NCBI RefSeq assembly: GCF_900184995.1
Contig: NZ_LT860099.1
Location: 458,268 to 522,267, forward strand
DNA length: 64,000 bases
DNA from: Konateibacter massiliensis
Lineage (GTDB): Bacteria > Bacillota > Clostridia > Lachnospirales > Lachnospiraceae
Direction of reading: 5' to 3'
The notes beneath the pieces were generated by a model. The model was given only the letters and a program-made list of their open reading frames with translations. It did no database searches and had not been told where the DNA came from. Positions within the stretch are counted from its first letter, which is position 1; each line of letters begins with the position of its first letter. Shown here piece by piece: positions 9,295-17,847 of the stretch. The position numbers were made by a program, and so were the translations under genes.

Positions 9295-9816
9295 ATGGTG
9301 GCTCTCATAACGGGAGGAAGCGGAAGCGGCAAATCGGAGTTTGCAGAAAATCTGGCGGTAAAATTAAAGGGAAGCTATGAAGCTGTCTATATTGCAACCA
9401 TGTATCCTTATGGAGAAGAAACCCTGCAAAAGATACAAAGACATAAGGAAATGAGAGCGGGAAAGGGCTTTGAAACGTTGGAATGCTTTTATGGTCTGCA
9501 AGATATTGCAGTCCCTCTTCAATCAACCGTCTTGCTTGAATGTATGTCGAATCTGTTGGCAAACGAGCTTTACATGGAGGAGGGAGCCAAGGAAAATGCT
9601 GTAACATACATAATGGATGGTATCTTACGCCTTGCGCAGCAGGCAGAAAATCTGATTATTGTATCCAATGAGGTGTTTGGCGATATTGCAAATCCTGATC
9701 CGGAAATGGTAAACTATATACAGCAGCTTGGTGTGATTAATCAGGAAATCGGAAAAATGGCGGATGTGATATGTGAGGTTGTTTATTCCATACCAATCTA
9801 TCATAAGAAAGTGTGA
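9295..9816 (+). CDS. cobU: Adenosylcobinamide kinase / guanylyltransferase
   Basis: Phosphorylates adenosylcobinamide and transfers GMP to it in nucleotide-loop assembly. ATG 9295 is preferred because GGAGGT lies seven bases before it, while the earlier ATG at 9280 overlaps that site. The 173-residue protein starts ALITGGSGSGKSEFAENLA (P-loop) and has IATMYPYGEETLQKIQRHKEMR, where the His of RHK is in the position of the guanylylated histidine, then LLECMSNLLANELY and IIVSNEVFGDIANP. A second, divergent CobU-like domain is fused to CobC two genes downstream. Confidence 0.92.
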   Translation: MVALITGGSGSGKSEFAENLAVKLKGSYEAVYIATMYPYGEETLQKIQRHKEMRAGKGFETLECFYGLQDIAVPLQSTVLLECMSNLLANELYMEEGAKENAVTYIMDGILRLAQQAENLIIVSNEVFGDIANPDPEMVNYIQQLGVINQEIGKMADVICEVVYSIPIYHKKV

Positions 9817-9822
9817 GATAAT

Positions 9823-10593
9823 ATGAAAATGATTTGGAGCGGATTTAAAATTTCTTTTTCCATGTATTCAAAAATACCAATGCCAAAAACAGAGTGGAAT
9901 GAGGCAAACATGAAATATTCCATGTGCTTTTTTCCGCTGATAGGAGCCGTAATCGGTGTCCTTTTGTTTGGCTGGTACTGTCTTTGCGATTATCTGGGCT
10001 TTGGCACTATTTTGCGGCTTGCGGGAACTTTGGTGCTTCCCATCCTTATTACGGGAGGAATTCACTTGGACGGCTTTATCGATACGCAGGATGCGCTTAG
10101 CTCTTATCAGCCAAAGGAGAGAAAGCTTGAGATATTAAAGGATTCTCATATTGGTGCATTTGCCTTGATCAGCAGCATCGTATATTTTATTGTGCTTGGC
10201 GGAGTTTGGAGTGAGCTTGCGAAGGAAGCAGTTTTTGTGCTTTGCTTTGGCTTTATCCTGTCAAGGGCACTGAGCGGCTTTGCGGTTGTCACTTTTGAGC
10301 TTGCAAAAGACAGCGGACTGGCACATGCGTTTTCTGATTCGGCGCAAAAAAGGGCGGTTCGGATTGTGATGCTTCTGTTTGCAATCAGCTCCGGCGCCGC
10401 GATGGTGGCGATAGGAGGAGCAATCGGAGTGAGTGCTTTGATGTTTGCCATTCTTTCCTTTCATTTTTACCGAGTAAAGGCGTATAAGGAGTTTGGCGGC
10501 ATCACGGGAGATTTGGCAGGCTGGTTTTTACAGCTGTGTGAGCTTGCGATGGCAGTAGGCACCTTGGTTGGACAAAGCTTTATCGGTAGATAG
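9823..10593 (+). CDS. cobS: Adenosylcobinamide-GDP ribazoletransferase
   Basis: Membrane enzyme that joins GDP-cobinamide with alpha-ribazole (phosphate), the last assembly step of cobalamin. The 256-residue protein is strongly hydrophobic with several predicted membrane helices and carries the conserved acidic motif GGIHLDGFIDTQDAL near residue 80 and YKEFGGITGDLAGWFLQ at the C-terminus. It starts six bases after cobU. Confidence 0.94.
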   Translation: MKMIWSGFKISFSMYSKIPMPKTEWNEANMKYSMCFFPLIGAVIGVLLFGWYCLCDYLGFGTILRLAGTLVLPILITGGIHLDGFIDTQDALSSYQPKERKLEILKDSHIGAFALISSIVYFIVLGGVWSELAKEAVFVLCFGFILSRALSGFAVVTFELAKDSGLAHAFSDSAQKRAVRIVMLLFAISSGAAMVAIGGAIGVSALMFAILSFHFYRVKAYKEFGGITGDLAGWFLQLCELAMAVGTLVGQSFIGR

Positions 10594-10602
10594 GAGGCAG
10601 CG

Positions 10603-11580
10603 ATGATATTTGTAATAGGCAGTGCATATCAGGGAAAAACAGCGTTTGTAAAAGAGCGCTTTTCAATAAAGGAAGAAGAGATAGCAGACGGTGAGAGCTG
10701 CAGCTATGGGGAACTTTATAAGGCTAAGGCGGTCAATCATTTTGAGTGGCTTATTTACCGGCTTATGAAGGAAGAACGCCCAGTTGAAGCGTTTGTGGAA
10801 GAGCTTCTTATGAAAAATAAAGAGCTGATTATTATTTTGGCAGAAATCGGAAGCGGTCTTGTGCCTGTGGATGCTTTTGACCGCATTTATCGGGAAAAGG
10901 TCGGAAGGACAGGCTGCCTTATCGTGAAATACGCGGATGAAGTATACCGGATTCATTGCGGCATCGGAACGAAGATTTATGAAAAAAAATCAGGACAGGA
11001 TGAGTCTGAGAGTCCAAGCAAGATTCAGGTATATTTAATCAGACATTCCACGACTAAAGGGAATTTGGAAAAACGCTATGTCGGCAGTACGGACGAGCCT
11101 TTGTGTGATGAAGGAATTGAGCTTGCAATGGAAAAGAAGCTGCCGCAGGTTGACAAGGTGTATACAAGTCCGCTGTGCCGCTGTATACAGACAACAGAAA
11201 TTTTGTATCCGCATCTAAAAAAAGCGATTATTCCGGGGCTTCGAGAGACAGATTTCGGAGTGTTTGAGTATAAAAACCATGTGGAATTGGACGGCAGTGA
11301 AGATTATCAAAGCTGGATTGACAGTGGCGGAAAAAGCGGGTTTCCGCAGGGTGAGAGCTTTGAGGAGGCAAATGAAAGAGCGGGTGCAGTATTTCGCTTC
11401 ATTATAAAAGATGCGTTTGAACATAAGCATGAGAGTATTGCCATTGTGACGCACGGCGGGACGATTATGGCAATCATGTCTCAATTTTCCGGAGAAAAAA
11501 GAGACTATTTTGACTGGAAAGCAGGAAACTGCGAGGGATATTTATTGGAGATTGATGGAGGCAGCAAATGTTATCGGTAA
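10603..11580 (+). CDS. CobU-like domain fused to CobC alpha-ribazole phosphatase
   Basis: The C-terminal half (from about residue 145) is a histidine phosphatase: VYLIRHSTTKGN holds the catalytic RH, CDEGIELA, YTSPLCRCIQTTEIL and IVTHGGTIMAIM follow. This is the CobC type that dephosphorylates alpha-ribazole phosphate. The N-terminal 125 residues resemble CobU: P-loop IGSAYQGKTAF and the segment LAEIGSGLVPVDAFDRIYREKVGR, but the region of the guanylylated histidine is replaced and shortened. So this chain may do kinase or only phosphatase work. AGGAGG precedes the start; the end overlaps cbiB. Confidence 0.85.
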   Translation: MIFVIGSAYQGKTAFVKERFSIKEEEIADGESCSYGELYKAKAVNHFEWLIYRLMKEERPVEAFVEELLMKNKELIIILAEIGSGLVPVDAFDRIYREKVGRTGCLIVKYADEVYRIHCGIGTKIYEKKSGQDESESPSKIQVYLIRHSTTKGNLEKRYVGSTDEPLCDEGIELAMEKKLPQVDKVYTSPLCRCIQTTEILYPHLKKAIIPGLRETDFGVFEYKNHVELDGSEDYQSWIDSGGKSGFPQGESFEEANERAGAVFRFIIKDAFEHKHESIAIVTHGGTIMAIMSQFSGEKRDYFDWKAGNCEGYLLEIDGGSKCYR

Positions 11581-12518
11581 TACTTGGATTTGTGATTGAT
11601 ATGTTAATCGGAGACCCTTTTGGCAAATGGCATCCCATATGTGCAATCGGAAACCTAATCAGCTTTCTGAAAAAAGGGATTAGAAAAAGGCTGCCAAAAA
11701 GCAAGAGCTGGGAGCTTGCAGGAGGAGCGCTTCTTGTCATCGTGACGGTTTCTTTGTCTGCAGCCGTTCCGTTTCTTATTCTCTATCTATGTTTTAGCAT
11801 CAACCGCTATCTGGGCTTTTTCGTTGAAACAATTATGTGTTACCAGATACTTGCGACAAAATCTCTGAAAACAGAGAGTATGAAGGTGTATCATGCCTTT
11901 TTGACAGGAGATACCGAGCAGGCAAGAACAGCGGTATCCATGATTGTCGGAAGGGACACCTCCGTGCTTGATAGGAAGGGAATTGTAAAGGCAACCGTCG
12001 AAACTGTGGCAGAGAATACAACGGACGGGGTCATAGCGCCTCTTTTCTATCTTATGCTCGGAGGCCCGGTGCTTGGTTTTGCTTACAAAGCTGTGAATAC
12101 ATTGGATTCTATGGTAGGCTATAAAAATGAAGAGAATTTATATTTTGGAAGAATAAGTGCAAAGCTTGATGATATACTCAATTATATACCGGCTCGCATG
12201 TCAGGTCTTCTTATGGTGGCGGCAGCCTTTCTAGGCGGCTTTGACGGAAAACAATCATGGAAAATCTTTGTGAGGGACCGCTATAACCATGCAAGCCCTA
12301 ACTCTGCACAGACAGAGGCGGCATGTGCAGGTGCATTAAATATCATGCTTGCAGGAAATGCATATTATTTTGGAAAATTATATGAAAAAAAGACAATTGG
12401 TGATGATAATCGAGAGATTGAGCCCGAGGACATTAAAAAGGTAAACAAACTAATGTATACAACGGCTCTGTTAGGGCTTATAATAGTTTTTAGTGTCAGA
12501 TTTTTATTTGCATTGTAA
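11568..12518 (+). CDS. cbiB: Adenosylcobinamide-phosphate synthase
   Basis: Membrane protein that attaches (R)-1-amino-2-propanol or its phosphate to adenosylcobyric acid. The 316 residues open with GFVIDMLIGDPFGKWHPICAIG, contain VGRDTSVLDRKGIVKATVETVAENTTDGVIAPLFYLMLGG and the NHASPNSAQTEAACAGAL segment near the C-terminus, all typical; several hydrophobic helices are visible. The start lies 13 bases inside the end of the preceding gene, with GGAGG upstream. Confidence 0.95.
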   Translation: MLSVILGFVIDMLIGDPFGKWHPICAIGNLISFLKKGIRKRLPKSKSWELAGGALLVIVTVSLSAAVPFLILYLCFSINRYLGFFVETIMCYQILATKSLKTESMKVYHAFLTGDTEQARTAVSMIVGRDTSVLDRKGIVKATVETVAENTTDGVIAPLFYLMLGGPVLGFAYKAVNTLDSMVGYKNEENLYFGRISAKLDDILNYIPARMSGLLMVAAAFLGGFDGKQSWKIFVRDRYNHASPNSAQTEAACAGALNIMLAGNAYYFGKLYEKKTIGDDNREIEPEDIKKVNKLMYTTALLGLIIVFSVRFLFAL

Positions 12519-12529
12519 AAGGAGTTATT

Positions 12530-13558
12530 ATGGAAAACGTACACGGCGGAGATATTTATCAATACGAGAATGTAACAGATTTTTCGGCAAACATAAATCC
12601 ACTTGGGCTGCCAAGGGGAGTGAAGATGGCATTGATGGATAGCATTGACAAAACCGTTCATTATCCGGATATTCACTGCCGAAAGCTCCGAAAAAAACTT
12701 GCTTTGGAATATGGGGTGAAGGAGGAATATATCCTCTTTGGAAATGGCGCGGCGGATATTATTTTTACCGTGACTACGGCGTTAAAGCCAAGAAAATCTT
12801 TAATTCTTGCCCCTACCTTTGTTGAATATAAGCAGGCATTGCTTGCAGTCGGCTCTAAAGTCGTAAGCTATGAATTGAAAAAGGAATACGGCTTTCAGGT
12901 CAGAGAGGATTTTCTCAACTATATCAGCGCAGACTTGGATATGTTGTTTTTGTGCAATCCGAATAATCCCACCGGCGAGGTGATTCCGAAGCCATTTTTA
13001 ATGCGGATTATTGAAAAATGCCATAGAAATAATGTGCTTCTTGTTATAGATGAGTGCTTCAACAGCTTTTTGGATGACGGAGAGATGCAAAGTGCGATAA
13101 AGGAAGTTGCACAGTATGGCAATCTGATTATCGTCAATGCATTTACAAAGCTCTATGCTATGCCGGGTGTCCGCTTAGGCTTTGGCATTGTCAGCAATAA
13201 ACGTATTCATGAGTTCATTACCCGCTGCTCTCAGCCTTGGAATGTGTCGATATTGGCACAGGAAGCCGGGCTTGCTGCGTTGGAGGAGCGAGGCTATGTG
13301 CAAAAATCCAAGGAATTGATAGCAAAGGAGCGTAGCTATCTCATCGAGGAAATAGAGAAGGCGGGCTGTCAAGTATATGGCTCGCGCGCAAACTATATCT
13401 TTTTCAAGGCAAAGGCAGGATTGTTTGAGCACTGTCTGAAAAGACAGATTCTCATTCGGGACTGCAGCAATTATGAAGGCTTGGAGGAAGGCTATTACAG
13501 GGTTGCGGTGAGGACACACGAGGAAAATGTAAGACTGATAGAGGCTTTGCAGCGTTAG
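12530..13558 (+). CDS. cobD: Threonine-phosphate decarboxylase-like aminotransferase
   Basis: Fold-type I PLP enzyme that in this context should make (R)-1-amino-2-propanol phosphate from threonine phosphate for the CbiB step. The 342 residues show the HGGDIYQYENVTDFSANINPLG start that is typical of CobD rather than of HisC, NPNNPTGEV, DECFNSFLDD and the PLP lysine in NAFTKLYAMPGVRLGFGI. HisC-type histidinol-phosphate aminotransferase is the main alternative by family, but the N-terminus and position next to cbiB favour CobD. Confidence 0.88.
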   Translation: MENVHGGDIYQYENVTDFSANINPLGLPRGVKMALMDSIDKTVHYPDIHCRKLRKKLALEYGVKEEYILFGNGAADIIFTVTTALKPRKSLILAPTFVEYKQALLAVGSKVVSYELKKEYGFQVREDFLNYISADLDMLFLCNPNNPTGEVIPKPFLMRIIEKCHRNNVLLVIDECFNSFLDDGEMQSAIKEVAQYGNLIIVNAFTKLYAMPGVRLGFGIVSNKRIHEFITRCSQPWNVSILAQEAGLAALEERGYVQKSKELIAKERSYLIEEIEKAGCQVYGSRANYIFFKAKAGLFEHCLKRQILIRDCSNYEGLEEGYYRVAVRTHEENVRLIEALQR

Positions 13559-13567
13559 GAGAGGAAA

Positions 13568-15100
13568 ATGGCAAAATCGATTATGATACAAGGCACAATG
13601 TCGAATGCGGGGAAAAGCCTTCTCGTAGCCGGCTTGTGCAGAATATTTAAGCAGGACGGCTATAAGGTAGCGCCGTTTAAATCCCAGAACATGGCACTCA
13701 ATTCCTACATCACAAGTGACGGTCTGGAGATGGGACGGGCACAGGTCATGCAGGCGGAGGCAGCAAAAATCGCACCGCGTGTACAGATGAATCCGATTTT
13801 ACTAAAACCTACCAATGACGTAGGTTCACAGGTTATTGTAAATGGTGAAGTAATCGGGAACATGAAGGCTGTGGACTATTTTAAATATAAGAAAAAGCTG
13901 ATTCCGGACATTATGAAGGCGTACCGTGCCTTGGAGGAAGAATACGATATCATTGTGATTGAAGGAGCGGGGAGTCCGGCGGAAATTAATTTAAAGAGCG
14001 AGGATATCGTAAATATGGGAATGGCAAAAATGGCGAAAGCTCCTGTGCTTTTGGTTGGTGATATCGATAGGGGCGGTGTATTTGCACAGCTTGTCGGGAC
14101 GTCAATTCTTCTGGAGGAAGAAGAGCAAGCCATGATAAAAGGTACCATTATCAATAAATTTCGTGGAGATAAAACGATTTTGGAGCCGGGACTTCGTATG
14201 CTGGAGGATAAGACAAATATTCCGGTTATCGGTGTGGTGCCTTATATGTATGTCGATATCGAAGATGAGGACAGCTTGAGCGAGCGGTTTGACAAGACAA
14301 AACAGGCGGCAAGCATTGACATTGCAGTAATTAAGCTTCCAAGAATTTCGAATTTTACGGATTTTAATACACTGGAACGAATCGATGGCGTGTCACTTCG
14401 CTTTGTGAATCGTGTTTCGGAACTTCAAAATCCTGATATGATTATTCTGCCGGGAACCAAAAATACGATGGGTGACCTTTTGTGGATGCGCCAAAATGGG
14501 CTCGAAGCGGCTGTTTTAAAAGAGGCGGCAAAAGGAACCGTTATTTTTGGTGTATGCGGCGGCTATCAGATGCTTGGCGAGGAGCTGAGTGACCCTTATG
14601 CGGTTGAGGCAGGAGGAGATTTAAAGGGGATGGGACTTTTGCCGATGAAAACAATTTTCAAGGAGCAAAAGACAAGAACACAGGTTGAAGGCAGTTTTGA
14701 AGAAATTCAGGGAACACTTGACTTGTTATCCGGTATTTCTCTGAAGGGATATGAGATTCATATGGGTGCCACAACGGCACTAAACGATAAGGTGAAGCCT
14801 TTGACCAAGATAAAAGAAGTGAACACGAACCGTCATGAGCATTTTGAAAGATATAAGTGGGAGGGAGCATACCAAAATAACATTTATGGTTCCTATCTCC
14901 ATGGGATTTTTGATGAGGAGGATGTGACGAGAAAGCTTATTCTGTCGCTTGGAGCCAAGCTTGGCTTGAAGGAGGAGGATATCAAGGCTGTCAATTTTTC
15001 CGAATATAAAGAAAAGCAGTATGACAGACTGGCGGATTATGTGAGGGAGAGCCTGGACATGAAACAGGTATACGAAATACTCGAAAAGGGACTGGATTAA
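13568..15100 (+). CDS. cobQ: Cobyric acid synthase
   Basis: Amidates side chains b, d, e and g of adenosylcobyrinic acid a,c-diamide using glutamine and ATP. The 510 residues begin [25 protein letters not shown] (ATP site), continue with [14 protein letters not shown] and [13 protein letters not shown], and end with a glutamine amidotransferase domain: [13 protein letters not shown], the nucleophile in [11 protein letters not shown] and GSYLHGIFD. Known as CbiP in the anaerobic naming. Same transcript as its neighbours. Confidence 0.95.
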   Translation: MAKSIMIQGTMSNAGKSLLVAGLCRIFKQDGYKVAPFKSQNMALNSYITSDGLEMGRAQVMQAEAAKIAPRVQMNPILLKPTNDVGSQVIVNGEVIGNMKAVDYFKYKKKLIPDIMKAYRALEEEYDIIVIEGAGSPAEINLKSEDIVNMGMAKMAKAPVLLVGDIDRGGVFAQLVGTSILLEEEEQAMIKGTIINKFRGDKTILEPGLRMLEDKTNIPVIGVVPYMYVDIEDEDSLSERFDKTKQAASIDIAVIKLPRISNFTDFNTLERIDGVSLRFVNRVSELQNPDMIILPGTKNTMGDLLWMRQNGLEAAVLKEAAKGTVIFGVCGGYQMLGEELSDPYAVEAGGDLKGMGLLPMKTIFKEQKTRTQVEGSFEEIQGTLDLLSGISLKGYEIHMGATTALNDKVKPLTKIKEVNTNRHEHFERYKWEGAYQNNIYGSYLHGIFDEEDVTRKLILSLGAKLGLKEEDIKAVNFSEYKEKQYDRLADYVRESLDMKQVYEILEKGLD

Positions 15101-15122
15101 AAAAGAAAAAGGAAATGATAAG

Positions 15123-15761
15123 ATGAAAATAGAATTAGAAAACGTACTTCCAAGAGATATTGAGAAAAGAAGCTTTGAGATTATTACCGAGGAATTAAAC
15201 GGCAGAATACCGGAGGATGAGAAAGCTCCTATCATAAAAAGAGCGATACATACGGCGGCAGATTTTGACTATGCAGATACGCTTATGTTTTCAGAGGATG
15301 TAGTAAAAAACACGCTGGAGGCGATCAAGAGAGGTGCCTGCATCGTGACGGACACCCAGATGGGAAAGTCCGGCATCAACAAAAAGTCTCTTGCTAAATT
15401 CGGCGGGGAGGTTTACTGTTTTATGTCTGATGAGGATGTTGCCGAGACTGCAAAACAAAATGGAACGACAAGGGCAACCGCGAGCATGGATAAGGCAGCA
15501 CTCCTTGATAAGGAATTAATTTTTGCAATCGGAAATGCCCCGACTGCTTTGGTCCGCCTCTACGAGCTGATTGAAGAAAAAAAGATAAATCCGGCTCTTA
15601 TTATCGGTGTTCCGGTCGGCTTTGTGAATGTGGTACAGTCCAAGGAGCTGATTATGAGTCTGGATGTACCATACATTGTTGCACGAGGGCGAAAAGGAGG
15701 AAGCAATATAGCAGCGGCTATTTGTAATGCCCTGATTTATATGCTGGATGAGGAGAGATAG
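15123..15761 (+). CDS. cbiC: Cobalt-precorrin-8 methylmutase
   Basis: Moves the methyl group from C-11 to C-12 to give cobyrinic acid. The 212-residue protein shows [10 protein letters not shown], the histidine in [21 protein letters not shown] that protonates the ring in characterised members, [16 protein letters not shown] and [16 protein letters not shown]. Last recognised corrin gene on this strand. Confidence 0.94.
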   Translation: MKIELENVLPRDIEKRSFEIITEELNGRIPEDEKAPIIKRAIHTAADFDYADTLMFSEDVVKNTLEAIKRGACIVTDTQMGKSGINKKSLAKFGGEVYCFMSDEDVAETAKQNGTTRATASMDKAALLDKELIFAIGNAPTALVRLYELIEEKKINPALIIGVPVGFVNVVQSKELIMSLDVPYIVARGRKGGSNIAAAICNALIYMLDEER

Positions 15762-15762
15762 A

Positions 15763-16911
15763 ATGAGAAAGTATTGGGGTATAGTAGCGGTTATGTGCAT
15801 GATTTTGGCGTTTGCCGGGTGTTCTGCTGCTCAGACAAAGGGCGAGGCGGGGACACAGGCTGATGTGACAGAACAGGCAAGTGCTGCCAATGCGGATACT
15901 GATGAACAGAAAACAAATGATGCGGCAGGCACCGATGCAGATTTGACAGAGGGGGCCGGAGAAGAGTCTGCGGAAGCTGAGAATGCAGAGGAAGAGTCTG
16001 CACGGGAAGAGGAAGCATCAGACGACACGAATGAGCAGGAAGCAGATATTTTGTCTCAGATGGAATTTACAAGCACAGAGGAGGTTGTTTATGTTGCCTC
16101 CAATGTAAATCTCAGAACACTTCCAAGCACAGAGAGTGAAATACTCACTGTTTTAAGCAGGGGTACCGAGCTTGTGAGAACAGGTATCTCAAATGAGTGG
16201 AGCAAAGTCACATATGGGGATTTGGAGGGATATGTTGCAAGCGAATATCTCGCAACGGAAGAACCAACTTTAAACGGTTCCGGGCATATCATTGCCATCG
16301 ATGCAGGACATCAGGCGAAGGGAAACAGCGAGCTGGAGCCAATCGGTCCGGGAGCCTCTGAAAAAAAGGCGAAGGTAGCATCGGGAACAAGCGGTGTTGC
16401 CAGTGGATTGGCAGAATATGAGCTTACGTTAGCGGTCTCTCTTAAATTAAAGGAAGAGCTTATAAGCCGCGGTTATCAGGTTGTAATGATCCGCGAGACA
16501 AATGACGTAAATTTAAGCAACGCTGAGCGTGCACAGATTGCCAATGAGTCAGGTGCAGAGGCGTTTGTCAGAATTCACGCAAATGGCTCGGAAAACAGCA
16601 GTGTGAACGGAATTTTGACGATGTGTCAGACATCCTCAAATCCTTATGTAAGTGCCTATTACAAGCAGAGTAAAAATCTGTCTGATGTGGTTTTAAGTGA
16701 AATGGTAGCGGCGACAGGTGCTAACAGCAAAGGAATTATAGAGACGGATAGTATGAGCGGCATTAATTGGTGCAATCTGCCGGTAACAATCGTGGAGATG
16801 GGATTTATGACAAATCCCACAGAGGACGCCTTAATGGAAACAGATGATTACCAGAATAAGCTTTCTGTGGGAATTGCAAATGGATTGGACCGCTATTTTA
16901 GCGGACAATAA
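15763..16911 (+). CDS. Lipoprotein N-acetylmuramoyl-L-alanine amidase with SH3 domain
   Basis: Cleaves the amide bond between muramic acid and the stem peptide in the cell wall. ATG 15763 is chosen because AGGAGA lies six bases before it; an ATG at 15748 is still inside cbiC. The N-terminus is a lipoprotein signal ending in AFAGC, then an acidic, Ala/Glu-rich linker (residues 25-95), a bacterial SH3 domain (about 105-165, [22 protein letters not shown]) and an Amidase_3 domain from about 175. IIAIDAGHQ holds a zinc histidine, [11 protein letters not shown] the glutamate ligand, FVRIHANGS the second histidine and VEMGFMTNP the catalytic glutamate, so the enzyme looks intact. It has no obvious link to corrin synthesis. 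Confidence 0.9.
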   Translation: MRKYWGIVAVMCMILAFAGCSAAQTKGEAGTQADVTEQASAANADTDEQKTNDAAGTDADLTEGAGEESAEAENAEEESAREEEASDDTNEQEADILSQMEFTSTEEVVYVASNVNLRTLPSTESEILTVLSRGTELVRTGISNEWSKVTYGDLEGYVASEYLATEEPTLNGSGHIIAIDAGHQAKGNSELEPIGPGASEKKAKVASGTSGVASGLAEYELTLAVSLKLKEELISRGYQVVMIRETNDVNLSNAERAQIANESGAEAFVRIHANGSENSSVNGILTMCQTSSNPYVSAYYKQSKNLSDVVLSEMVAATGANSKGIIETDSMSGINWCNLPVTIVEMGFMTNPTEDALMETDDYQNKLSVGIANGLDRYFSGQ

Positions 16912-16918
16912 GTCGTTA

Positions 16919-17701
16919 TTATAAGGATACCGCTTCCTTCAAGTGATCTAAATATAGCTGACGGAATTCTTTTATCTCACCAAGACCTTTTACGATGGTC
17001 TGAACGGAGAAGCCTTCCTGGATAAAACGAGATTTCCAAGAATCTTTCTCGCTTCCGTCCATATCATTTTTGGCATGGTCTCCGGCGACGAGCATAAGGG
17101 GAAGGAGCTTGACATTGGTGACATTTTGCTCTTTTACAAGGGAAATAACGTCCTCAAGCTCAGGATAGCCCTCCACAGTGCCCACATAGACATTGGAGTA
17201 GCCCTGCTGCCGAAACGTGTAGTCAAGTGCCGGATAGGAGGCATTCGCATAGTGGATGGAGCCGTGGCCCATCAAAACAAGCGCTTCGTCGTCTTTTGGC
17301 TTATATTTTTCCATAAGGATAGCAACCGCTTTTTTGTAATCCTCAAAGGAGGAAAGAAGAGGTGTTCCAAGCTTTATGGAAGTAAAATCATCTTTAAAAC
17401 GACTGATATCGTTTATCATATTATCATTTTCAATGCCGTGAATGATATGAGTAGGCTGGACGAGAAGTTCTGTGATGCCGTCTTTTTTCATTCGCTCCAT
17501 CGCCTCGGTTACCGTATCGATGGAGATTTGACAGACTGATTGCAGCTTTTTAATAATCATCTGGCTTGTAAATGCGCGATAGATGTGATAATCTGGATAA
17601 TTCTCCTGGATTTCATCCTCAATCTGTTTTATATTTTTTTCTAACGTATCTAAATAGCTTGTACCAAAGCTTACGACTAAAATTGCTTTCTTGCTTAACA
17701 T
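16919..17701 (-). CDS. cbiK: Sirohydrochlorin cobaltochelatase
   Basis: ATP-independent insertion of cobalt into sirohydrochlorin, the entry step to the anaerobic corrin pathway. I take ATG 17701, which follows AAGGAG, giving 260 residues starting LSKKAILVVSFGTSY; an upstream in-frame ATG at 17731 has no such site. Two metal/active-site histidines typical of CbiK are in LVLMGHGSIHYANASYPALD and LMLVAGDHAKNDMDG. It runs against the corrin operon with a seven-base gap to the amidase gene, so it is separately regulated; its own promoter is at 17735-17763. Confidence 0.93.
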   Translation of the reverse strand: MLSKKAILVVSFGTSYLDTLEKNIKQIEDEIQENYPDYHIYRAFTSQMIIKKLQSVCQISIDTVTEAMERMKKDGITELLVQPTHIIHGIENDNMINDISRFKDDFTSIKLGTPLLSSFEDYKKAVAILMEKYKPKDDEALVLMGHGSIHYANASYPALDYTFRQQGYSNVYVGTVEGYPELEDVISLVKEQNVTNVKLLPLMLVAGDHAKNDMDGSEKDSWKSRFIQEGFSVQTIVKGLGEIKEFRQLYLDHLKEAVSL

Positions 17702-17734
17702 AAAAATCTCCTTAATTTCACTCATTCTCATTCG

Positions 17735-17763
17735 AGTCTAACATTGTAGAAATATAATGTCAA
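17735..17763 (-). promoter_or_regulatory. Predicted promoter of cbiK
   Basis: On the minus strand TTGACA (17758-17763) is followed after exactly 17 bases by TAGACT (17735-17740), 34 bases ahead of the cbiK start. The -35 box is perfect and the -10 box matches four of six positions. Confidence 0.6.
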
Positions 17764-17803
17764 TGCCAAGGAGATAAGAAAGATTGTTTTCCTATTATAG
17801 AAT

Positions 17804-17845
17804 AAACGGACGGGTGTCTGCCAATTTTGCAGAAACCGTCCGTTT
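17804..17845 (-). terminator. Hairpin terminator after the LysM/GH18-like gene
   Basis: AAACGGACGG (17804-17813) and CCGTCCGTTT (17836-17845) form a perfect 10-bp stem with further pairing (TCTGC with GCAGA) inside. It starts three bases after the stop of the minus-strand gene. The tract that follows on the minus strand (ATTCTAT) is only moderately T-rich. Confidence 0.7.
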
Positions 17846-17847
17846 GC

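Noticed and set aside
12365..12529. Possible separate small gene between cbiB and the cobD-like gene
   Set aside because: Only 11 bases separate the two genes; the minus-strand frame is a shadow.
17075..17539. 154-codon plus-strand frame antisense to cbiK
   Set aside because: Complement shadow of a gene with clear CbiK histidine motifs.
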